Below, in pieces: positions 35,201 through 47,200 of a DNA stretch of 64,000 nucleotides (positions within the stretch are counted from its first letter, which is position 1; each line of letters begins with the position of its first letter). A program made the translations under genes and the position numbers. The stretch covers positions 66,579,644 to 66,643,643 of the forward strand of contig NC_045446.1 of assembly GCF_002776525.5 (NCBI RefSeq), given 5' to 3'. The DNA comes from Piliocolobus tephrosceles (lineage: Eukaryota > Chordata > Mammalia > Primates > Cercopithecidae). A model generated the notes under the pieces. The model ran no database searches. It saw only the letters and a list, made by a program, of their open reading frames with translations, and was not told the origin of the DNA.

Positions 35201-38200
35201 TTTTTTTCATTTTTTGGTTTTTAATTTTGGTTATGACAATGTTGCTTTATATATATATTTTTTAATTTGTAAAGAAAAGGGGCCGGGCACAGTGGCTCAC
35301 GTCTGTAGTCCTAGCACTTTGGGAGGCCAAGGCGGGCAAATCATCTGAGGTCAGGAGTTCAAGACCAACCTGGCCAACCTGGTGAAACCCTATCTCTACT
35401 AAAAATAGAAAAAAATAAATAAATAAACATTAGCCAGCCATGTTGACACATGCCTGTAGTCCCAGCTACTCGGGAGGCTGAGACAGGAAAATTGCTTGAA
35501 CCTGGGAGGCAGAGGTTGCAGTGAGCTGAGATTGCGCCACTGCACTCCAGCCTGGGCGACAGAGCAAGACTCTGTCTCAAAAAAAAAGAAAGAAAGAAAG
35601 AAAGAAAAGTGGTTGATTTGGCTCACTACTCTGCTGGTTGGAAGGTCCAAGTTTGGGTGAGGATCTTATGCTGCTTCAATTCATGGCAGAAAGTGGAAAG
35701 AGAGCAGGTGTATGCAGAGAGAGATCCCATGGTAGGAGAGGAAGTGAGAGACAGAAACTGAGGAAGCCAGAATCTTTTTAAATTTTTTATTTTTTGCTTT
35801 GTTTTTTCTATCAACTGGAGGTCATTAATATTTGATTTTCATTTTTCTCAATATGGTTATAAACTTGATTTCTTTGTAACTTAGAGGTAAAGTTTGCTGT
35901 TTTAGGCAGGAATTATTCTAGGTCTTTGTTGGCCCTGTTTAAATTAAGAGTTAAAAAATTGAAGAGGTAAGGGTTATATTTTATTACTAATTTCATGAGT
36001 CATGCTACATAATTGTTTATGTCTGCTCTGCAGAGATTTCCTATGTTAAGTTGCTATGTTTTATGTTTCTCACTTGATTTTTAAAAAGTCTAAAAAAACA
36101 GTTGAGGCTTTAGTTCATAAAGAAAAAATGCAGAATCTAGGACTATAATTAAATTTATATCTGATTTCTGTGGATTTAGCCAAGGTGGTCTTTTAAAATA
36201 ACTGTAGAGACTTCTTTTTGATCATTTTTAAAGCACTAGGCTGGAGCCGGGCACAGTGGCTCACACCTGTAATCCCAGCACTTTGGGAGGCTGAGGTGGG
36301 TGGATCACTTGAGGTCAGGCAATCGAGACCAACCTGACCAACATGGTGAAACTCTGTCTCTACTAAAAATACAGAAACTAGTCGGGTGTGGTGGCAGGCA
36401 CCTGTAATCCCAGCTATTCGGGAGGCTGAGGCAGGAGAATCGCTTGAACCTGGGAGGCAGAGGTTGCAGTGAGCTGAGATCGTGCCATATACTCTAGGCT
36501 GCGCAACAGAACGAGCCTCCATCTTAAAAAAATAATAATAAAAGAAAAGAAAAGAAAATACTAGGCCAGGCATGGTGGCTCATGCCTGTAATCCCAGCAC
36601 TTTGGGAGGCCAGGGCGAGAGGATCACCTGAGGTTAAGAGTTTGAGACCAGTCTTGCAACCATTGTGAAACCTCGTCTCTACTAAAAATATAAAAGAATT
36701 AGCCAGGTGTGGTGGCAGGTGCCTGTAATCCCAGCTACTTGGGAGGCTGAGGCTGGAGAATCACTTGAATCTAGGAGACGGAGGTTGTGGTGAGCTGAGA
36801 TCACATCATTGCACTTCAGGCTTGGCAACAGTGTGAGACTCCATCTCTTAAATAAGTAAATAAGTAAAATACTGAAAGTGCATCTCAAACATGAAGAAAC
36901 TATTTCACATAATATGTAGTTTTAAGTAACCTGGAAGATGATTGCTTTATGCTCAGAAGTCATACCAACAACGTTAGTTTGGGATATAATCATTTATTTG
37001 CCTAACTTTGTATGTGCAAGGCACTATACTGGGGAAACAAACAAATAAGACTTAGTCATTACCCTCTGGGAGCCCCTTACTAATAGGAGATGTGTAGACA
37101 ATCACATTGCCATCTGGTAAGTGGTACAGCTTAGGGGAGAGGTGGATTAGCTTTGCTTAGAGGAATAAGGGAAAGCTTCACTAAGGAGATGGCTTGTAGG
37201 ATGATGATTGCAGAATGATGAAGAGGTCATTGATGGTAGGTGGTATTCCCCAAGGAACAATAGTATATGGATACTCAGAGATGGATAGAATGTGGTTAAG
37301 GTGGCTTTGGGGAATGGTGAGCAGTTCAGAATCCCAAGATTATAGGGGTACATGGGGTTGGATGTAATAGGTATTGTGTTCTTGGAAAGATATGGAGTCT
37401 TGAATGATATGCTAATGATTTTGTGCCTCATCTTGTAGGGAGATAAAAACTACTAAAGGGGCTGGGCGCGGTGGCTCAAGCCTGTAATCCCAGCACTTTG
37501 GGAGGCCGAGACGGGCGGATCACGAGGTCAGGAGATCGAGACCATCCTGGCTAACACGGTGAAACCCCGTCTCTACTAAAAAAAAACAAAAACAAAAACA
37601 AAAAACTAGCTGGGCGAGGTGGCGAGTGCCTGTAATCCCAGCTACTCGGGAGGCTGAGGCAGGAGAATGGCGTAAACCCGGGAGGCGGAGCTTGCAGTGA
37701 GCTGAGATCCGGCCACTGCACTCCAGCCTGGGCGACAGAGCGAGACTCCGTCTCAAAAAAAAAAAACAAAAAACTACTAAAGGATTTTAGGCAGTGCATA
37801 GGAATGATTAGATACGAAATTTTGTAACTAGTAGTAGGATTGAGGGTAGATAGAAGTGGACAGACTGGAAGCATGGACATCTTTTAGGTGATTGTTGCCA
37901 AGATACAGGCAGGAGATAAGAAGGCCTGATGTGGCCATAGGTTTAAAGAAAGGAGGGAAGGCCAGATATGGTGGCTCACGCCTGTAATCTCAGCACTTTG
38001 GGAGGCCGAGGAGGGTGGATCACCTGAAGTCAGGAGTTCAAGACCAGCCTGGGCCAACATGGTGAAACCCTGTCTCTACTGAAAATATAAAAATTAGCTG
38101 ACCATGGTGGCGGGTGCATGTAATCCCAGCTACTTGGAAGGCTGAGACAGGAGATTCACTTGTACATGGGAAGCAGAGGTTGCAGTGAGCTGAGATCACG

Positions 38201-41200
38201 CCACTGCACTCTAGCCTGGGCGACAGAGTGAGACTTTGTCTTAAAGGAAAGGAGGGAAGGCATTCAGAGACCACTTTTCTGAGGGAGGATTGATAGAACT
38301 TATTGGCTAACGGCTTAAGACAGAGAGAGGTCAAGGACGATATAAAGATTTTAAAAATAAAGTGTAAAATGCAAGATTAGTTTGGTATACATATAGCAGT
38401 ATTGTCGTTGTCCTTCAGGTGTAAGCTGTTCAGATGAAGATGAAAAACCCAGAAAACGAAGGCGAACAAACTCTTCCAGCTCCTCTCCTGTTGTTCTAAA
38501 GGAAGTTCCAAAGGCCGTTGTTCCAGTCTCAAAGACGATCACTGTGCCTGTGAGTGGTAGTCCCAAGATGAGCAACATCATGCAGAGTATTGCCAACTCC
38601 TTACCACCCCACATGTCTCCTGTGAAAATAACCTTCACTAAACCGTCAACACAGACAACAAACACAACAACACAGAAGGTATGTAGTGGAGGGAGTCTCT
38701 GCCTGCCAATTGTTTCTTTCAGACAGTATGATTCAGATTTAATAAACATGCACTGAGTGCTTACTATGTGCTTGGCATTATGCTGGGGATGTTCACATCT
38801 TTTACTTTGTTTAATTCTCCAGATAAGGCTTTGGGATAGGTATTATTATTTCACTTTTGCAGATGAGGCTTTGCGATGTTAAATGACTTGCCTAATATGA
38901 CACAGCTAGCCGATCTCTTCTAAGAATTGTGCTCTATTTTATCATTGTAATCCTATTTGGAAAAAAATTTAAATAGAAAAACAATTTTAACCTTTATTTG
39001 TATGACCTTCCCTGTAGGAACTCAGATTTTAAGTTGCCAAAGTAGTAAAGTTGTCAGGTGTTTCATAGAAGAACAGAAGGATATAATTAAGTGAATAACT
39101 TTTGTTATCTTCTTTTTAAATTCTTTGTATGCTATTATTAATTCATTCTTAAACTCTTATCTAAATATGTTGAAGTCATTAGTATTTTGTCAGTTTCATG
39201 TTATTAGACCCCTCTGTCTTCCCACACTGATCTGGATGGACCATAATGGCTCTCTAGGCTTGTTGCACACCTATATTTCTGGGATCTCTCCTTAACCATC
39301 GTTCTGATCTTCTTTATTAGTTTCTTTGCTCATTTTGCTAGAGCATATCCTCCAGTAACTACCTGGTGTATGGGTGGATGGAAAGTAAATTTTGGGGGAC
39401 CTTGCATGGTAGACTGCAAATTTCTTTATTCTACCTTCCCACTTTTTTTATGGTTTAACTAGGAAAAGTATTCTAGGTTGTAGGTCATTTTCCCTGTCAA
39501 TTTTTGAAGGTGTTGTTGCTCTGTTGGCTTCCAGCTTCCATTATTGATTTTGGGAAGTCCAGTGCCATTCTAATTTCAGATCCTGTTTTTCTCTTTACAA
39601 ACTTTTAATAACTTTCAGAATTCTGAAATTTCAAGGTAATGTTCCTTGGTGTGGGTCTTTATTTCATCCATTAGGTTGTATACTCAGTGGGCCCTTTTAT
39701 TCTGAATATTTATGTCCTTCAATTCTGCTACATTTCTTGAGTTATTTATTTGGTTTGTCTCTGTTTTCTCTTTTTGGATCACCTGTTACTTGCCTATTGA
39801 ACTGACTGGATTGATCCATTTATCTTTCTCATTGCCATTTTCCATTTGTTTGCATTGTTTTCCTACTCTCATACAATGGTTAAAAGCCTATATTTTGGAA
39901 TTGGACTTCCTGGATTCAGATCCCAGCTTTTGCCACTTACTAGCTTTGTGACTGTGGGAAAACCAACTCTCTACCTGAGTTTTCTCGTCTATAAAACAGA
40001 GAAAACAATGTATTTATTTTATAGGACTTTTGGGTGTAAATACATGAAATAATATATGAAAAATTGTTAGAGCCTTGCACGTAGTAAATGCTCAGTATTT
40101 TTATTTTCTTTATCATTTAATTTTATTTTTCACTACATTTATATAATTTTTCATTTTTGCTCTCATACTTTAAATTTCTAGTAACTCTTTTTCTCTGAAA
40201 GTTCCTTTAAAAAAAAAAGCATCCTGCTCTTTTATAGAAGCATTGTATTTTCTTACCTAATGAGATTCATGACAATTTTGTAAATGTTTTCTTCTTTCAT
40301 GTTCTCTCTGTAAGTTCCTTTTATCTATTTGTTTTGATCTCTTTTATTTAGTTTTCTTAAGTGTCTGGCTGTCTGCTTACAAATGAAAATAGGCACTAAA
40401 AAGGTGACAGAAAGCTCTGTGTGTATGGGTGGGACATGCTGACTGGTGACTTTCATCATAAATTGACCCAACTGGACTATTTTGTTCAGGAACATCCACT
40501 ACCCCTTTACCTCCACCATTTGTCACTGTCTTTAGGGCTTTTGTTTGGACTGGTAGATTGCTCAGAAATATCCCAGTTTCCTACCTTGAGTAATATAAGC
40601 CTGGGTGGCAGTGTTTTGTTTGGGGGTTAAATGGAGGGAAAGGGCTGGGTGGGCTCACCATTCATGATATATATACTTCACTTAACTCCTCTGTTTTTAG
40701 CGTAGTACCTGGCCTCTCAGATGTGCCTGATGTCATTAGATTTCTTTGTCAGTCTCCCTCATGACACTAAATTCTTAGCCTTCCTTAGGACGGGAGAGAA
40801 TAACTAGGGATCTAAATGGTTCTTAAATAGATTTTCAACTAATTTTCCTCTCTTTAGTTGCACGTTTATCCCCACTTCAGAAGTATCTGGTGTTCTCAAT
40901 TCCTGAGTCTTTCTGGGGCTCACAAATGCAGGTTGCCTTATTTTTTGTTATTGTTTACTGCGTTAGGTTTTTACTTTCTTGGATATGCTTAATCCATTCC
41001 TATTTGTCTGTTTTTCAGTTTCCAAACTATATAGCTGTTGTCTCCTTTTTGTTTTGACCTTACAGGTTTATGTGCCTTTTCACTTTTTAAAAAACAATCC
41101 CTTCTTGCTATTTTAGAGGGATTTTGGGGAAGGAGTTTAGGTAAATTGTGTGGTCTTTCAACCCTTGAATCTTTATTCCTGTGATAACTTCCCCTTAAAG

Positions 41201-44200
41201 AACCTCCTCGAGTTTCCTGCAAAGATGTCATTATATAATATATTAAAAATTATCATTATTTTCTTAGTAACTAGAAATGATAATGAGCTGATCTGTGGGA
41301 TGTAATTCTATTTTCAGTCTGAAGATGAGGGATTATGGTATGGTATTAGAATCAAACAAAAACGTTTAGAGTCAGGAGTCCTGGGTTGGAACCCTAGCTC
41401 TTCTAGTATGACCTAAATAAATTAGTCTTTCTAAATCTGTTCACTCATTTATGAGATGAGAATGATGTCATCTTAGGACGTTATTGCAAGGATTAAATGA
41501 GATTGGATATTTAAAGAGCAATATAAGGTATGTATTCAACAATTGTTGGTTCCTTCCCTTGCAGGTATTTTATGTAATATAGAGTTTTGTTTATTTACAC
41601 TGTTGATTAATAGCTGTTCCAAATAAATGAATTCATCACTTCATTGAAGCATATCCCTTCATATATAGAAATTAACTATTTTTGATGACTTCTTAAGTTT
41701 TATACTGAAGATAATTTTTACATTTTTATTTGATGACTCCAAGACAATCTTTCTGAATGTCACTTTTTATATGCTATTATAGTTATTGCTTTCTAAGCTG
41801 GCCCTGTATTAGGTGGCATCATTTTGCTCTACCCTGAATTTTTAAGTCTACTTACTTAAATGTTTTTACTGCCTTTGTTGCTGGATCTTATTTTCTCAGT
41901 AATTCTTCTCTCTTCCCTGCTTCTTGTCTACCCTTTTAATTTGGTATTTGAGAAATAGTAAAGCAAAGCAATAGCTAAAAGACTACCTACCTCCCATCCA
42001 TATCCTTCTATTCCCGTGCTCTGTTTTATTGTTATTCATTATACTTATAACTAGTTGATACTATATTGCAAAGTTTTTATCTTCTATTTCTCCCAGGGAC
42101 TATAAGCTGCTAAGGGTAGAGACTTTGTCTTATTCTTCAATGTATTTCCTAGTATTTAGAATAGTACCTGGCACGTAGTAAGTGCTAATTAATGTTTGTT
42201 GAATGAGTAAATTAATTAATGAACAAATAGATGTATCTGGTTCCAATACTGGCTTAGCTACCGCCCTTGAGCCTGTTTCTTTATAAAATAAAGATGATCA
42301 TAGGCCAGGTGTGGTGGCTTACACCTGTAATCCCAGCACTTTGGGAGGCCGAGGCAGGCGGATCACCTGAGGGTGGGAGTTCGAGACCAGCCTGATCAAC
42401 ATGGAGAAACTCCGTTCCTACTAAAAATAGAAAATTAGCTGGGCATGGGGGCGCATGCCTGTAATTCCAGCTACTCGGGAGGCTGAGGCAGGAGAATTGC
42501 TTGAACCCGGGAGACAGAGGTTGCAGTAAGCCGAGATCATGTCATCGCACTCCAGCCTGGGAAACAGGAGTGAAACTCCATCTCAAAAAAAGAAAATAAA
42601 AAAAGAAAATACTTAACATAGTACATACAGTGAGTGCGCAGTAAATGTCACCTAATACTATTAACTTTTCAGTCTTCTTTGGTAGACTAAGCTAAAAATA
42701 CGTGTAGTAGATGAGGGCTCAGTGAAGTTTGTGAACTTTTTTTAAATTCATTGACTTTACCATATATTTATTTTTATTTTTTTTCTTCTGAATTTTCAAT
42801 TGAGAATGGATAGTTGAGGTTTTTAAGACTTGTGATATTTATAAGAGGGCATATTTATCTCCCAAGTTATATATGAGCCATACCATGAGAGTTCAGGTTC
42901 AGAACCTTAGATTTGTCTTACTGTGGTTAAAAAAACAAATGTTTAAAACAAATTAAATTAAAAATAAGACTCATTCATTCCACAAGTATTTATTGAGCAC
43001 CTACTATGTTCCAGATGTAAAACTGTACTCTTACTTCATGTGTACTCAATGCCATTACTTTTATCATTTTATGAACAAGCCAATATGGGTAGGACTAATA
43101 AATGTTCTTGGAGTTTTATGTTTTCCTCTTGCTTGGGTAATTGGATTTTTCTGAAATCTATCCAAGGCTGTCGCCATTATTGCATTCACCTTGGATTTGT
43201 CACAAATCCTGTATAAGGCAACTTAGGAATTATTGTAGGTGAAGTGATTTTTATATTAAGTATAATTATTTATGAATTTGTGGACTTTATTCAAATTCAA
43301 ATAGGTAATATATTTTCAGGGTAGACACATTTCCACCTGTGTTAATGTGGTGCCTTCATTTTAAATATAACATTGATGCAGCACTTATATATCAAAGCAG
43401 CAGAATTTAGCTTTATGCCTTCATGTGCTTGATTGATATTTTTCATTTTGTCCTTAGGGTGCAAGTCCCAGCACTCTTAAGGAGTTTTTGTGAGTGCTAG
43501 AAGGTCAGTAATTTGAATTATGGCCTGAATAAACACTGTTTGGTTCACTTGGTTTTAAACCCCTATACTTCCCCCTATTGTAATGAGTAACTTTAAAGTG
43601 CAAGTAGGTTTCCTCCAAGGTGGATCTCTAATGAGGGATAACTTCTTTTCAGATCAGAAATCATGTTGCAGACTGAAATCTCAAAATAGATTTTATCATT
43701 TGTATCTGTAACCTAAACTATGCTCTTAAAGACTCTAGATTCATTTTGCTGAAGTTTTGTCTTAATGTTAAAGCCTACATGTATACTCTAATTCTGAAAT
43801 TGCAAATATTTGGTACAAGTGTGAATGCTTCCCTTGCCCTTGCCCATGACAGACATTGCTAATTAACTGTGGCATACTTTCCTGCTAAGCGTTGGTGAAT
43901 TCTTGTCTGTGCCTCAGAGTCCTTATAAGCATTGTGCTCCAGGAGGCTACTACAATTAGTTCAGAACTGGCAAAAGTGAACCCTAATTTGCCATTGCTAC
44001 TCTAATGGTTTGGCTGTGGCAGCAGCTGTGAATTCTTTGGATTCTCAGCGGTATCAGAATTTGGAGAAAAAATAAGAAAAGTTTTAAGTGAAACAAAGTA
44101 TATTGAAATACATTTTCAGATTGATTTGATGTATAATGCCTTTACTGATATCCTTTTCACATTTATTAAGTAGTAGTAATAAGCTACTAAGTACCATTTG

Positions 44201-47200
44201 TTGACTGCCAAATATTGACCACCTGCTATGTGCCTAGCACTATGTCAGATGCTTAACATCATTATATCTTTTAGTCCTTGTAATGACTTTGCAAGGTAGG
44301 TATTATTATCCCCATTTTATAGATGAAAATCAGAGTGCAGAGATTCCAACATGTCCAGGGGCCTGCCATTTTTAAGTGGCAGAGGCAGGATCTAAGTTCA
44401 GGTTCATTTGACTCCTAAACTTGTGGTCTTTTTACCATATTGGTCTATTTCTCAGTTGGTATCATGGTTGATTGTTGTTTTCTAATAATGCTATATAGGT
44501 GTTTGCTAATCAAGTCTATCTGTAAATATGCTGGTCGACTCTATACAGGTGTTTGCTGATCTTACGTATCTTTCTTGATGCCTCAAATAATTAACTAACA
44601 AACTCCTTAAAGTAATGGACAAGTACTTATATCTTGTAATTCTCTATAACACTGGATAAGTACTTATATTTTGTAATTCTCTGTAACACCCAAAGTGTAT
44701 AATAATAATGTTATGGTCAGAGCTTCTTTGAGATGTAGGTCCTGAGTACAGACATATTTAGTAAATTTTGACTGACTAACTTCCGGCCTTCTTTAGAAGT
44801 GATATAAAAATGCAAAAGAATTTTCCCTTAAATTCTTTAGATTTTTCAAAACAGTTTTTCTTTTCTAGGTAGGTACAAATAATGTCATTTAAAGAGGAAG
44901 TAGATAATCTGCTCTGTTTTGGGTTTTACTCTACCACCCCAGAATAAAAATGTGATACTACAGACTTCTAAATAATTTTTATGTTCTCATTTGTAAAATG
45001 GGGATAATAATAGTACATGTGTCATAGAATTGTTGGGAAATTTAAATAAGCCGATGCATATTAGCCCTAGGGGCTATTCTTGATTCTGTTCTCTTCCTTA
45101 ACCCTGCCATTTCCATTCATCAACAAATCCTATTCTCTCTACTTTTCAAAATAATCTGACTCTGATCTCTTCTCTTTATTTCTACTACTAACAGTCCAGT
45201 GCAAGCAGCCTCTATCATTTTTTGCTTGGTCTGATGCAATAGTTTAACTGGTCTCACTGTTTCCCCTCTTGCCTCTTATCATGTAGCAGCTAGAGTGATC
45301 TTTTAAAACATACGTCAAATTTTGTTTGTCTTCCTACTTAAAATCTTCTGTGGCTTTCTATTATACTTAGTATAAAAATCTAAATTCTGCATTTAATGTA
45401 GCCTCTGCTTGCTTTTCCAATTCCTCTTTGCCCTATGTGCTTTTTGCTACACTGCCTTCCTTTCTGTTTTTAAATTTATCAAGCTACTTCTGACATTAGG
45501 TCCTTTCCTTCATACTATTCTCTCTGTCTGGAATGATTTGTCGCTAAATCATCTATAGTTTTCCAGTTATACTGGCAAAACCTTGACATCTCTTTCGTGC
45601 CTCTCTTTTTCTCCATTCTTCATTTCAACATACAAGCAAATCCTCTTGGCTTTACCTTTGCAGTGTATTCAGAATCTGTTCACTTTTTACCTCCTTCCGC
45701 CACAGATACTTTGGTCACCATCATCCCTGCCTGGTTTGTTACAGGAGCTTCTTAATTTGTCTCCCTGTTTCTACCTTCATTGCCCTACTGTACTTTTTAC
45801 CTAACAGGTAATGATTTTTTAAAAAATGGACTTTATTTTTTAAAACAGTTGTAGATTTACAGAAAAATTGAGAAGATAGTACGGAGAGTTCTCATATACT
45901 CCGCACCTAGTTTTCTTGTTCTCTTTGTTTCGTTTTGTTTTTTACCCACTTCCTGAGAAGTCCCCTTTATTCTGAACATTTTACATTGGTGTGATACATT
46001 GTTATAGCTAACGAACAGTATTAATACATTGATGTTAAAATTAAGTCCATGGTTTATTCATATTTCCTTGTTTTTTACCTATTGTCTTTTTCTGTTCCAG
46101 GATACCATATTATATTTAGTTGTCATTTCTCCTTAGGCTCCTCTTGATTCCTCTTTACTGTGAAAGTTTCTCAGACTTTCCTTTTTATTGATGACCTTGA
46201 CAGTTTTGAGGAGTACTAGTCAAGTATCTTGTAGATACCCCAACTATTAGAATTTGTCTAATGTTCTTCTCATGATTAGACTATGATTATGGGCTTTTGG
46301 ACAGAAGACCTCAGAGAGAAAGTACCTTTTTCATCACATCACATAAAGGGTATAATACTGTCAACATGCTCTTAAATGGTTTAGTCCTCCATTACTTCTC
46401 TGCAGTTGTCTACTACTACTTTGTACCCTATACATTTGTATCCTGTTCACTAGATCTTTGAAGTTTCTTGAACATACCAAGCTTGCTTCTGCTTTTGGGC
46501 CTTTGTATTTGCTGCTCCCTGTGCCGATGGATGGTCTTCTGGGTAGCACCATGGTTCATATCCCTACTTCCTTCTGGTTTCTGCTCATTTGTCACCTTAC
46601 TGAGAGGTCTTTATTGAATACATTATTTAAAAAAATCATACAGTGCTCCCATCATTCTTTATTCTCCTACCATACTTTTTTGTCTCTTCCATTTGTCTCT
46701 ACGTGACATATACTTAGTTTTCTGTTTATTTCTCTCCCACTACTAAAATGTAAGCTTCTTGAAAGTATGAACTTTGTTTCTTTTGTTCATTCTTCTATTC
46801 TCCAGCGTCTAGGACCATGCCTGGCACATAGTAGGCGCTCAATAAATATTTTTAAACGAATGAATGTTTAAATTACTTTCTAGAAAGAGTGTGCCAGTTT
46901 AGACTCCCTAAGTAGTATGCTGAATTGTCTACTTTGCTATATCTTATACAGCATTGATGTTATCTTTTAAAATATTTGATTTGTTAAATTGTTGCTTTTA
47001 AGTACATTTTGATGATTACTAGTAAAGGAAATTTTTAATATATTTTTAGTTGTATATTCTTCTCTGTTGAATTGCCTCTTCGTTTTTCATAAGCTGTTTT
47101 TGAATTGTGTGTAGCTAACTGTGAGTGTAGATACATTCGTAGTATAGTAGGTACATAAAAATAACTTATTTTTTATTCCTTAGGTTATTATAGTCACCAC

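Noticed and set aside
38351..38749. 132-codon minus frame
   Set aside because: It is the antisense shadow of EMSY exon 7 and its flanks.
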